Shown piece after piece: positions 8,260 through 15,480 of a DNA stretch of 44,376 nt. The notes beneath the pieces were generated by a model. It made no database searches. It saw nothing but the letters and a program-made list of their open reading frames with translations, and was not told the DNA's origin. Made by a program: the position numbers and the translations under genes. This stretch comes from Bacteroidales bacterium (GTDB lineage Bacteria > Bacteroidota > Bacteroidia > Bacteroidales > UBA932). Where the stretch lies: positions 1 to 44,376 of the forward strand of contig JAFUJQ010000012.1 of the NCBI GenBank assembly GCA_017473705.1. Reading direction: 5' to 3'. Positions within the stretch are counted from its first letter, which is position 1; every line of letters begins with the position of its first letter.

Positions 8260-9096
8260 TTATTTTATATCTTTTTTCTTGAACAACATACCGCCGACAA
8301 GCAATGTCACGATGGTAAATACAGCACTCATGGCAATCGCACGGACAGGACACTCAATGGCAACATTACTCAACAAAAGAGCCTGTCCGTTAGGAAGTAA
8401 TTCCAGAGTCACTTCACATACAGTACGGATCATGCCAGACAGATACAGCGGATTTGGTGCAGACTCCTGCATCACAACTGCACCATAGTTGTTGTACGTC
8501 ATGATTTCATTTATATCTGGCTCACACAAGCGGTCATCTAAAGCGGAAGCAGCCATTGCAAGAATGATGAATACCGCAAAGGTGTAGATGATGGTCATTG
8601 CTTTATTAGAAGAAAGACTTCCAATCACAGTATAGAGTGCAGCAAAAGATACTGCAAATCCCATTGCTACAAAAATATAGCCAACAAATTCAGATACCTC
8701 CACCTCTAACGGTCCAATCAATCCAAAAAGCAACGTACAGCTCAGCAGCCACACCGCAGTTAGAACGATTGATGCAAATGCACAGGAAATAAAATTGGAC
8801 AAGAAGATTTCATCTCTCTTATGTCCGATACATAATTTGTTGCGAATGGTTCCTTCGGAAAACTCAGTCCCAAGAAACATACTAATCAGCAATGCAAGGA
8901 ATGCCCCGATGAGCGGAGCCTGATTGAAATAACAATCTTCCAGACTCACGGCATAGCCCCTCGCCGCCATCGCTTCAAAAGAACCAGCGCTATTGAATAC
9001 ACTTGCAAGAGATAGAATCACAACAATTCCCACAACGCACCATGAAAATCTATCTTTACTGAAACGATGAAAGTTTGCAGTAATCAACTTACGCAT
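8260..9096 (-). CDS. ABC-2 family transporter permease
   Basis: The protein has 278 residues if started at the ATG at 9096, which overlaps the ATPase stop by 8 bases. The longer reading to 9192 lies inside the ATPase gene and is discarded. About six hydrophobic helices are visible. The first follows a basic amphipathic start (MRKLITANFHRFSKDR). A TEFSEGTIRNKL segment between helices two and three is the usual cytoplasmic coupling loop of lantibiotic-immunity and multidrug ABC-2 permeases. It partners the ATPase encoded directly upstream and is probably an exporter or immunity protein for a peptide antibiotic. Confidence 0.9.
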   Translation of the reverse strand: MRKLITANFHRFSKDRFSWCVVGIVVILSLASVFNSAGSFEAMAARGYAVSLEDCYFNQAPLIGAFLALLISMFLGTEFSEGTIRNKLCIGHKRDEIFLSNFISCAFASIVLTAVWLLSCTLLFGLIGPLEVEVSEFVGYIFVAMGFAVSFAALYTVIGSLSSNKAMTIIYTFAVFIILAMAASALDDRLCEPDINEIMTYNNYGAVVMQESAPNPLYLSGMIRTVCEVTLELLPNGQALLLSNVAIECPVRAIAMSAVFTIVTLLVGGMLFKKKDIK

Positions 9097-10003
9097 TACT
9101 GCCACCTCCCACAAGAGAGATATAGTAACTCTCCAGACTTTCATCTTTCTCCTGCATGGACAGCACTTCGCAATTTTCCTTTGCCAGAGCAACGGTGAGT
9201 TGGGTCACATTGACTTTTGCGTACACATCAGCGGTGGTTGCAGAGATGATCTTATATTCCAGATTCATGGAATCCAGAACACGAGCAAGAACTGCGGTAT
9301 CGCTGACTTCCATGCGGACACATTTGCGGCAAGCTGCATCCAGTTCCTCGGCACTCAGTTCTTTTACCATGCGTCCGTTATCAATGATACCGTAATGGGT
9401 GGCCAGACGTGAAAGTTCGTCCAGAATGTGACTGGAAATCAGAACGGTGATCTGTCTTTCACGGTTCAGCTTCAAAATCAACTCACGCATTTCCACGATA
9501 CCCTGGGGGTCAAGACCATTCACAGGTTCGTCCAAAACAAGGAAATCGGGATCACCGGCTAAGGCGACAGCAATGCCAAGACGCTGCTTCATACCCAGAG
9601 AAAAGTTCTTTGCTTTCTTCTTTCCGGTGTTCTCCAAGCCCACCAGCTTCAGCAGTTCGGGAATACCCTCATAGGACGGTAAACCAAGAACGAGATACTG
9701 TTGCTTTAGATTTTCCTCCGCAGTCATATCCATGTAGATGGACGGCGTTTCCACCACAGCACCCATGCGGCGGCGGGATTTCGTAATATCCTTGCTGTCA
9801 TTGCGGATGCCGTACAGAGAAAAGTTACCGGAAGTCGGCTCCTGTAATCCGCAGATCAGTCGGATCAAGGTTGTCTTACCAGCGCCGTTCTTTCCCACAA
9901 AGCCATAGATGGAGCCTTTGGGAACGTGCATGGTCAATCCGTTCAGGGCTTTGAAATGTTTGTACTGCTTCCCGAGGTTATCGGTTGTCAGAATGTAATC
10001 CAT
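9089..10003 (-). CDS. ABC transporter ATPase, peptide-antibiotic type
   Basis: The protein has 304 residues. Walker A is VGKNGAGKTT (about 36-45), the Q-loop falls near residue 55, the signature is the variant FSLGMKQRL (134-142), and Walker B is FLVLDEPVNGLDP (154-166), with an H-loop (SSHILDEL) after it. A C-terminal roughly 80-residue extension is typical of BcrA/LctF-like ATPases. An AGGAGG-type site lies before the ATG at 10003. It energises the permease encoded by the overlapping downstream gene. Tandem 23-bp repeats lie just upstream and may be the operator of the adjacent regulator. Confidence 0.93.
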   Translation of the reverse strand: MDYILTTDNLGKQYKHFKALNGLTMHVPKGSIYGFVGKNGAGKTTLIRLICGLQEPTSGNFSLYGIRNDSKDITKSRRRMGAVVETPSIYMDMTAEENLKQQYLVLGLPSYEGIPELLKLVGLENTGKKKAKNFSLGMKQRLGIAVALAGDPDFLVLDEPVNGLDPQGIVEMRELILKLNRERQITVLISSHILDELSRLATHYGIIDNGRMVKELSAEELDAACRKCVRMEVSDTAVLARVLDSMNLEYKIISATTADVYAKVNVTQLTVALAKENCEVLSMQEKDESLESYYISLVGGGSNA

Positions 10004-10042
10004 TGGGATTCCTCCTTTTCTGTGATAGCCTGATTCTAAACC

Positions 10043-10088
10043 GAAAAGGTAAAGGAAACGGTCAAGAAAAGAGTAAAGATTTCGTCAA
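10043..10088 (-). repeat. Two tandem 23-bp imperfect direct repeats, candidate operator
   Basis: Units 10043-10065 and 10066-10088 abut exactly. Both start GAAAAG and end GTCAA on the plus strand, with a central TAAAG; on the minus strand they read TTGAC...CTTTAC...CTTTTC. They fill the gap between the response regulator stop and the ABC ATPase start. The OmpR-class regulator next door typically binds direct repeats spaced about two helical turns, so an operator for the ABC operon is the likely role. Confidence 0.6.
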
Positions 10089-10092
10089 GATT

Positions 10093-10752
10093 TTATTCAG
10101 CCAGCTTATATCCGATACCCCAGACCGATTCGATGTAGTCTGTGCCGCCTGAATCCCGGAGCTTCTTGCGAAGATTACTAATATGCTGTTTCAGGGAACT
10201 TTCCGTACAGTCGGGCGTATCCTGACTGATCCGATCCAGTATCACAGATTTAGCAATGACCTGTTTGGGGTTCTGCATGAGCAGTTTCAGAATGGCATAC
10301 TCCGTTTTGGTCAGGCGGGCTTCGACGGATTTTGCGGTCACCTCATGGGAAGTCTGATTCAGCCGCAGATCGCCTACAGCAATCACATCCGATGTACTGC
10401 TGCCAGCCTTGCGAAGCTGTACGGTGATACGGGCCAGAAGCTCCGCCGCGTCAAATGGCTTGGTGATGTAGTCGACCGCACCGCCCAGGAGCAGATTCAC
10501 TTTATCCTGCACATCAACCTTTGCGCTGACCACGATGACCGGAATGCCCTGAATTTTGAGGAGCACTTCCTCGCCACTCAGGCCAGGGAGCATAAGATCC
10601 AGCAGAACCAAATCGGGTTTGTTTTGAGAAAGCAGGAGCAACGCTTCCGTGCCGGAGTAAGCCCGCAGCACATCATACCCATTACCCCGGAGCAGTTCTT
10701 CCAGCATATTTCCAATATAAATATCATCATCAATGACGGCAATCGTTTTCAT
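10093..10752 (-). CDS. OmpR-family response regulator
   Basis: This 219-residue protein has a receiver domain (residues 1-118) with acidic pocket DDD at 8-10, phospho-acceptor D52 (LVLLDLMLPG) and conserved K98 (YITKPF). The OmpR/PhoB winged-helix effector domain (about 125-218) contains the SSLKQHISNLRKKL recognition helix and a C-terminal GIGYKL hairpin. It is transcribed from its own promoter, followed by the ABC ATPase, permease and kinase genes. It should be the target of the kinase at 7365-8249 and the regulator of the transporter, probably through the tandem repeats at 10043-10088. Confidence 0.93.
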   Translation of the reverse strand: MKTIAVIDDDIYIGNMLEELLRGNGYDVLRAYSGTEALLLLSQNKPDLVLLDLMLPGLSGEEVLLKIQGIPVIVVSAKVDVQDKVNLLLGGAVDYITKPFDAAELLARITVQLRKAGSSTSDVIAVGDLRLNQTSHEVTAKSVEARLTKTEYAILKLLMQNPKQVIAKSVILDRISQDTPDCTESSLKQHISNLRKKLRDSGGTDYIESVWGIGYKLAE

Positions 10753-10780
10753 AGCGCACCTCGACGATCAGAATACAACA

Positions 10781-10809
10781 ATTCTAACGATATAAAGAAC
10801 CAGATTCAA
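10781..10809 (-). promoter_or_regulatory. Sigma-A promoter of the response regulator gene
   Basis: On the minus strand TTGAAT (10804-10809), a 17-nt spacer and TAGAAT (10781-10786) lie about 30 nt before the ATG at 10752. Confidence 0.75.
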
Positions 10810-10833
10810 GATAGAAATCCTTAATTTTTTAAT

Positions 10834-10865
10834 AAAGAAAAAGGACAGGCTTTCCTGCCTGTCCC
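10834..10865 (-). terminator. Intrinsic terminator
   Basis: On the minus strand a perfect 8-bp GC-rich stem (10857-10864 with 10843-10850) and 6-nt loop are followed by TTTTTC. It ends the small gene at 10873-11178 just before the response regulator promoter. Confidence 0.88.
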
Positions 10866-10872
10866 CAAATGT

Positions 10873-11178
10873 TTAATCATCCCACATATGTCTTTTCCAG
10901 TATTCATCAGTAGCCTTATCATAGGCAAACCGGACACTGGCAATATTCTCACCGTTCAGAATGGAGAAATAGGCCTTCTGGGTAATCTCGCTCAGCTCCC
11001 GGTTATGGTTGAAGAGGGAAGAGGCGATCACAACAGCGAAGACAGCGTCCGGGTACTTGGCTTCAATCTTTGCTTTCTCTGCAGGCGCGGCCTGCAGCAG
11101 CTCATTCATTCCAGGAATCATACTGAAAACGGCTTCCTCTTTGGATCGCAGATCCTGCATTGTGATGTTCTTATCCAT
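10873..11178 (-). CDS. Small conserved-type hypothetical protein
   Basis: This 101-residue soluble, helical protein has no recognised domain. Composition is balanced and hydrophilic, with an Ala-rich central helix (AVFAVVIASSLF) and a charged C terminus ending RHMWDD. AGGAGA lies 8 nt before the ATG. It has a consensus promoter (11211-11239) and a strong terminator, so it is an independent monocistronic gene rather than part of the two-component operon downstream. Function unknown. Confidence 0.75.
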   Translation of the reverse strand: MDKNITMQDLRSKEEAVFSMIPGMNELLQAAPAEKAKIEAKYPDAVFAVVIASSLFNHNRELSEITQKAYFSILNGENIASVRFAYDKATDEYWKRHMWDD

Positions 11179-11210
11179 AATCTATCTCTCCTTAAAACGC
11201 ACTAAGCGGC

Positions 11211-11239
11211 ATTATAGCATAGATTCTGAGGTTGGGCAA
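11211..11239 (-). promoter_or_regulatory. Sigma-A promoter of the 101-residue gene
   Basis: On the minus strand TTGCCC (11234-11239), a 17-nt spacer and a perfect TATAAT (11211-11216) lie about 30 nt before the ATG at 11178. Confidence 0.85.
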
Positions 11240-11282
11240 GTTAATTTCGCTTTACTTGAAGAGATATGTTAGAGGGGATTTG

Positions 11283-11311
11283 TTGACAAAGCCAGAATTC
11301 GGTATTATAAT
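11283..11311 (+). promoter_or_regulatory. Fully consensus sigma-A promoter of the attenuated cargo operon
   Basis: TTGACA (11283-11288), a spacer of exactly 17 nt and TATAAT (11306-11311) match the consensus at all 12 positions. Transcription should start near 11318, about 165 nt before the first enzyme gene, leaving a structured leader with a terminator. Confidence 0.93.
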
Positions 11312-11343
11312 AACTCCAGAATTTTGGAAAGGAGTTGAGCTTC

Positions 11344-11409
11344 ATGATGACCGTTTATATCATTTGTTACGATATTCGAAGCTTTGCTCCTTTGACTCAG
11401 GGCAGATAA
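11344..11409 (+). CDS. Leader peptide of the attenuator (21 residues)
   Basis: A 21-codon ORF (MMTVYIICYDIRSF...) with AAAGGAG 9 nt upstream sits between a consensus promoter and a terminator. The codons for IRSFA (11373-11387) overlap the GAAGCTTTGC segment that can pair with the 5' arm of the terminator. A translated short ORF placed like this is the hallmark of ribosome-mediated attenuation. The peptide itself has no other recognised function. Confidence 0.7.
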   Translation: MMTVYIICYDIRSFAPLTQGR

Positions 11410-11470
11410 TTGCCCGAGGAATAGGTATGTACTATGGCGCAAGCTTCATGCTTGCGCCATTTTTCGTTTT
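11378..11470 (+). terminator. Transcription attenuator: antiterminator and intrinsic terminator
   Basis: The terminator is a perfect 11-bp stem (11434-11444 with 11450-11460) followed by TTTTCGTTTT. A competing antiterminator pairs GAAGCTTTGC in the leader ORF (11378-11387) with GCAAGCTTC (11439-11447), with one bulged T. A small stem just past the leader stop (11401-11404 with 11411-11414) may act as pause or spacer. Ribosome position on the leader ORF would decide which structure forms. Confidence 0.75.
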
Positions 11471-11482
11471 CTGGAGGACACT

Positions 11483-12121
11483 ATATTAGATAATAAAGGT
11501 TTTGATTTATGGGCTGACGGTTATGACCGCAGTGTGGATATTAGTGATGAAGATGATACTTACCCCTTTGCCGGATATAAGAAGGTCTTGGCTGGCATTT
11601 ATGAGGCAATCCGGTTAGGGCAGGGGAAGAGGGTGCTGGACATCGGGTTTGGTACCGGTGTTCTGGCTGGCATGCTCTACAAAAATGGGTATGAGATTAC
11701 CGGAATTGATTTCTCCGAGAGAATGATCCAAATTGCTCAGGAAAAGATGCCTTCTGCCAGACTGATTCATCATGATTTTTCCAAGGGCCTGCCGGCCGAG
11801 CTTGCTGATTCAAAATATGACGCAATTATCTGTACCTATGCGATTCATCATCTGGATGATGCTGCTAAGACAAAATTTCTGAAGGAACTCCAGACTCATT
11901 TGAACATAGCAGGTAAAATCTACATCGGCGATGTGGCATTTTGTACCCGTGAGGAGCTGAACGCTTGCCGGGAGAGCTGTGGAGATGAATGGGATGGAGA
12001 CGAGTTCTATATTGTTGCGGAGGAAGTATCCAGGGAAATTGTGGGAGTACAGTTTGAGAAGGTTTCTTACTGTGCTGGCATACTTTCATTGGATGGTGCA
12101 GTATCTATCGGTAAGGAGTAA
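11483..12121 (+). CDS. Class I SAM-dependent methyltransferase
   Basis: The Rossmann-fold methyltransferase has motif I VLDIGFGTGVLAG, an acidic residue after the second strand (ITGIDFS), and a motif IV-like IICTYAIHHL. The N-terminal signature LDNKGFDLWADGYDRS, typical of this Firmicutes family, is encoded in frame upstream of the first standard start codon (GTG at 11534). It begins right after GGAGG (11473-11477) with an ATA codon at 11483 in the place of ATG. The annotated start is therefore the probable non-canonical ATA; the conservative start is 11534. Substrate is unknown. It is first gene of the attenuator-controlled operon, 3 nt before the next gene. Confidence 0.85.
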   Translation: MLDNKGFDLWADGYDRSVDISDEDDTYPFAGYKKVLAGIYEAIRLGQGKRVLDIGFGTGVLAGMLYKNGYEITGIDFSERMIQIAQEKMPSARLIHHDFSKGLPAELADSKYDAIICTYAIHHLDDAAKTKFLKELQTHLNIAGKIYIGDVAFCTREELNACRESCGDEWDGDEFYIVAEEVSREIVGVQFEKVSYCAGILSLDGAVSIGKE

Positions 12122-12124
12122 TAA

Positions 12125-12904
12125 ATGGAAGTGACATTTGTAAATCCCGGCATCGACTACATGATTGAAAAGATCATGGCTTTTCAGACCGAGGATGAAT
12201 CGGCTTTCTGGTCGGAACCTTTATATCATTTCTATCCCCAACTTGACAAAGACTATGCCGCAAGCCTGTCTTTCCCCGAAAGGAAAGAATACATTGAACG
12301 AACTATGCGGGCTGTTTATATTGATTTGGAAGATACGATAAATGAAAAAGCGGCATCGTATTCCCGTCATTGGGCTGTATGCAAAGAGCAGATCACCGCA
12401 GCACTGTCAGATGCTTTTAGTGTGGATTGTGCAAGCCTGTTCAATGACATACGGTGTAATGTAAGTCTGAATCCTATTGAACCTCGGTTCTTGAAAGAAC
12501 GATATTATGACACCTTCTATTTGAACAGTGAGAGAGGTGCCATCGGTGGCGGGATTCACGAGATCGTGCATTTTGTTTGGTTCTATGTATGGAACCGGCT
12601 GTTTGAGGATAACTACGATGAATACGAGCGCCCATCTATGAAATGGATTCTTAGCGAAATGGTGGTCGAATCCGTGATGAAAGATGAACGGCTCAGTTCC
12701 ATCAACCCCTACTTCCCCAGGGAACACGGTGGTTGCATCTACCCCTATTTCTTCGATATGGTGGTGGACGGCGAACTGATTTTGGACACGTTGGATTCTA
12801 TGTACAGAAGTCAAAGCATCGAGGATTTCATGCGAAATAGCTACACCTATTGCTTGGAGCATGAAGCAGAGATTAGAAAACATATCTACAAATCAGAACA
12901 ATGA
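12125..12904 (+). CDS. HExxH-motif hypothetical protein
   Basis: This 259-residue soluble protein is not recognised as a named family. A GGGIHEIVHF segment (H145, E146, H149) with SEMVVES about 30 residues later (E178/E182) has the layout of a gluzincin zinc site, so metal binding and peptidase-like chemistry are plausible. There is no signal peptide, so it would act in the cytoplasm. It starts 3 nt after the methyltransferase and precedes a GNAT by 10 nt, so it is cotranscribed. Peptidase activity is inference from the motif alone. Confidence 0.7.
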   Translation: MEVTFVNPGIDYMIEKIMAFQTEDESAFWSEPLYHFYPQLDKDYAASLSFPERKEYIERTMRAVYIDLEDTINEKAASYSRHWAVCKEQITAALSDAFSVDCASLFNDIRCNVSLNPIEPRFLKERYYDTFYLNSERGAIGGGIHEIVHFVWFYVWNRLFEDNYDEYERPSMKWILSEMVVESVMKDERLSSINPYFPREHGGCIYPYFFDMVVDGELILDTLDSMYRSQSIEDFMRNSYTYCLEHEAEIRKHIYKSEQ

Positions 12905-12914
12905 GGTGACAAAG

Positions 12915-13352
12915 ATGGATTATACAATTATCCCTTATGACAGAAAATACCGGGATGACATGATCTTCATGGTACTGGAAGCCAAGGACGCTCTTGATCG
13001 AGTTCCCAGACTGAACGAGGATCTGCTGGATGTTCAGAAGAATTATCTGGATACCGGCGATATGTTCTGGTTGGCAATCGACGAGCATGACCGTGTGGTC
13101 GGCTGCATCGGCTATAACTCCATTCCCGGCACCGCCGAAGTGAAGCTCCACCGGCTCTATATCAAGGCCGCAAGGAAGCACCAGGGCATCGGCACACGCC
13201 TGCTCCACACCGTCGAGCTGTATCTGCGAGAGCAAGGCAAAACCGCAGCTCATGTCCACCTGGGTGGCAAGGAATATTTTGAATCCCGTAGCTTCTACCC
13301 GAAGCATGGGTATAAGGAGTATGCGCCCAGTATGATGAAGAAAGAACTGTAA
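12915..13352 (+). CDS. GNAT-family N-acetyltransferase
   Basis: This 145-residue single-domain GNAT fold has the acetyl-CoA pyrophosphate loop ARKHQGIGTRLL (motif A, Q/RxxGxG/A type) after the LHRLYI strand, and ends with the typical FYPKHGYKEY strand. GAGGTG lies upstream of the ATG at 12915; an upstream ATG at 12861 lies inside the preceding gene and is not used. Substrate is not predictable. It is the third gene of the operon. Confidence 0.9.
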   Translation: MDYTIIPYDRKYRDDMIFMVLEAKDALDRVPRLNEDLLDVQKNYLDTGDMFWLAIDEHDRVVGCIGYNSIPGTAEVKLHRLYIKAARKHQGIGTRLLHTVELYLREQGKTAAHVHLGGKEYFESRSFYPKHGYKEYAPSMMKKEL

Positions 13353-13377
13353 TATCAATCCATAGGAGGTAGAAGAT

Positions 13378-14013
13378 ATGAGTAGATTTGCAGTGATCCT
13401 ATATCAGAACTTCTCGTTACAAGAAATCACTTGCCTCACTTCTGCGTTGACGGTGTGGTTTGACGAAAAGATTGACTTCATTGCAAGTGAAAATAAGGAA
13501 TACTTTAGCGAAGAAGGACTGCGTGTTACCCCTACAAAAGTAATGGCAGATGCCACTATCACCGACTATGACTGTGTGATTTTGCCGGGTACGATCAATC
13601 CGCTTCCTGCATTATATGATGAAAGACTGATCGGCTTCTTGAAAAACGGAATCAATACCAATGTCGTATTTGCAGCAATTTCATCATCTCCGTTACTGTT
13701 AGCAAAAGCAGGCGTATTGAAGGGCAAGAAGTTCACCGCCGGATTCTTCATGCAGATGGCAGAAGTGTTTTCGTTTATCGAAAAAGAGAACTTCACCCAC
13801 GAAGGGATTGTTTGCGACGGGAATGTTATTACCGGTATCGGTATGTTCTTCCGGGAGTTTGCAGAAGCAGTCTTGCAGAGATTTGAATACGATATTGGAA
13901 ATAATTTTATGCGCGACAAACCCGAAGATTATACAACAGAAGAACTTACATTCTATTGGTCGGAAGAAGATTACCATGAGTTTTTGGAAGAGCTGAAAGA
14001 ATATCAGTCCTAA
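13378..14013 (+). CDS. DJ-1/PfpI-like protein with Ser at the nucleophile position
   Basis: The 211-residue protein has the DJ-1/PfpI flavodoxin-like fold: an initial FAVILYQNFSLQE strand-loop, a DCVILPGT strand, and an elbow FAAISSSPLLLAKAGVLKGKK. In the family the elbow reads AICxGP with a catalytic Cys; here position 102 is Ser, so glyoxalase/protease-type thiol chemistry is unlikely. AGGAGG lies directly before the ATG. It is cotranscribed with neighbouring detoxification-type genes. It may be a binding or regulatory paralogue; function is uncertain. Confidence 0.8.
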   Translation: MSRFAVILYQNFSLQEITCLTSALTVWFDEKIDFIASENKEYFSEEGLRVTPTKVMADATITDYDCVILPGTINPLPALYDERLIGFLKNGINTNVVFAAISSSPLLLAKAGVLKGKKFTAGFFMQMAEVFSFIEKENFTHEGIVCDGNVITGIGMFFREFAEAVLQRFEYDIGNNFMRDKPEDYTTEELTFYWSEEDYHEFLEELKEYQS

Positions 14014-14040
14014 AGTATAACGGAAATAGAGGAGGACATT

Positions 14041-14409
14041 ATGGATATTCAAAAGTTTTGGGATGCTGTTCTGCGGCAGGATGCAGATGCCATCCGTGAA
14101 TACTTCCATCCCGACGCATGGGTGAACTGGCATAACACCAACGAGCATTTCACCGTGGAGGAATTTATCCGTGCGAACTGCGAATACCCCGGCGAATGGG
14201 ACGGCGAAGTAGAGCAGATCATTACCACCGATACGCATATCATTACTGCCACTCATGTGTACAACAAGGACGGAAGTATGTCCTGCCACGCCACAACCTT
14301 CATCCGGGTGATGGATGGCAAGATCGCATCCGTTGAGGAATACTGGGGCGATGACGGCCCAGCTCCCCAATGGCGGCAAGATAAGGATATTGGTACGACA
14401 ATCCGATAA
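14041..14409 (+). CDS. NTF2/SnoaL-like protein
   Basis: This 122-residue protein has the NTF2-like cone fold: an N-terminal helix (FWDAVLRQDADAIREYF), HPDAWVNWHNTNEHFTVEEF, and long beta strands ending in FIRVMDGKIASVEEYWGDDG. Members bind small hydrophobic ligands or act as isomerases and cyclases, but many have no assigned function. AGGAGG lies 6-7 nt before the ATG. It lies between a PfpI-like and a Nudix gene in the same operon. Confidence 0.85.
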   Translation: MDIQKFWDAVLRQDADAIREYFHPDAWVNWHNTNEHFTVEEFIRANCEYPGEWDGEVEQIITTDTHIITATHVYNKDGSMSCHATTFIRVMDGKIASVEEYWGDDGPAPQWRQDKDIGTTIR

Positions 14410-14430
14410 ACGGTAATATGGAGAATAACA

Positions 14431-14940
14431 ATGCGGCTATTATTTGAGATCGACACAAAAGATTATGACCCTAACGGCAAAGCTTTTGTTCGCCCGTCCG
14501 TTCGGGGTATCATCATCCGGAATGGTAAGGTTGCCATGGTACACAGTCTGAAATATGACTATTACAAATTCCCTGGCGGCGGCATTGAGGCCGGTGAGAG
14601 TCTGGAGCAGGCACTTCTCAGAGAAGTGGTGGAGGAGTCTGGATTACAAGTCATTACCAATTCCATCCGGGAATACGGTCTTGTACATCGGGTGCAAAAG
14701 GGCCAGAAAGAAGCTATGTTCATTCAGGACAACTACTATTTTCTCTGTGAGGTCGAGCCAACAATCCAGGCGCAGCATTTGGATGATTACGAAGCAGAGG
14801 AACACTTCACACTTGAATTTGTTGATCCAATCCATGCCATTCTTACCAATCGTGAAGTAGATCATGGCCCCAAAGATCAAATCATGCTGGAACGAGAAGC
14901 AAGGGTGCTGGAATTGCTGATGGAGGAAGGGATTATATAA
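14431..14940 (+). CDS. Nudix hydrolase
   Basis: The protein has 169 residues. A complete Nudix box runs from G50 to L72 (GX5EX7REUXEEXGU; E56, R64, E65, E68, E69, G71), so magnesium-dependent hydrolysis of a nucleoside-diphosphate-linked substrate is expected. The substrate may be a damaged nucleotide, NDP-sugar or dinucleotide. Its last codons overlap the proposed start of the following GNAT gene. It is the sixth gene of the attenuator-controlled operon. Confidence 0.93.
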   Translation: MRLLFEIDTKDYDPNGKAFVRPSVRGIIIRNGKVAMVHSLKYDYYKFPGGGIEAGESLEQALLREVVEESGLQVITNSIREYGLVHRVQKGQKEAMFIQDNYYFLCEVEPTIQAQHLDDYEAEEHFTLEFVDPIHAILTNREVDHGPKDQIMLEREARVLELLMEEGII

Positions 14941-15467
14941 TTTTTACTGAAACAGATCGTTTGCTCCTGCGCAATGTGTCGCCGAAGGATGCAGACATTA
15001 TGTACGACTATCGTAACAACGAGATCTGCGCCATGTATCAGCGGGGCCAGACTAAGGACTATGATGGCATCGTTGCCTTAGTGGAGCGCCGCAAGGACGA
15101 TGTGATGTCCGTGGATGCTCCATACATGGTGGCGGTTGCGCTGAAGGACACCAACGAGATGGTGGGGGAGATTGTGGTCATGCCAAAGGATGGCACAATC
15201 AGCCTAGGATACACCTTTTCCTACAAGCACCACCGGAAAGGCTATGCCTTTGAAGCGCTGACGGCCCTTATCAATATGCTCCATGAGCGATACCCGGAAT
15301 GGGACTTCATCAGTTTCACCGAAGCGGAGAACGAGCCGAGTATGGCTCTGCTGAAAAAACTGGGATACAAGGACATGGGCTATATCCCATCCATGGAATC
15401 TCAGGTGTTTGGAAAGTGGACAACCCCGGCAACGGAAGCAGAGATCGTGCAGGCAACAGGGAAGTAA
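14937..15467 (+). CDS. GNAT-family N-acetyltransferase, RimJ-like
   Basis: The GNAT domain has a FTETDRLLLRNVSPKDADIM start, motif A in SYKHHRKGYAFEAL, and the NEPSMALLKKLGYKDMG strand. The usual family start (I-F-T-E-T-D-R-L) is encoded from 14937, where the first codon is ATA overlapping the Nudix stop, with GGAGG at 14922-14926. The first standard codon is TTG at 14961, which would delete the first beta strand. I therefore give the ATA position and note 14961 as the conservative alternative. RimJ-like enzymes acetylate ribosomal protein N termini, small amines or drugs; the substrate here is unknown. Confidence 0.85.
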   Translation: MIFTETDRLLLRNVSPKDADIMYDYRNNEICAMYQRGQTKDYDGIVALVERRKDDVMSVDAPYMVAVALKDTNEMVGEIVVMPKDGTISLGYTFSYKHHRKGYAFEALTALINMLHERYPEWDFISFTEAENEPSMALLKKLGYKDMGYIPSMESQVFGKWTTPATEAEIVQATGK

Positions 15468-15480
15468 AAGGAGCGGTCAA

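Noticed and set aside
11232-11489. 85-codon TTG-started frame across the first attenuator
   Set aside because: It runs through a consensus promoter, leader ORF and terminator and has no ribosome binding site or domain.
13699-14379. 226-codon minus-strand frame opposite the PfpI-like and NTF2-like genes
   Set aside because: Spans two recognised genes on the other strand and has no domain or ribosome binding site.
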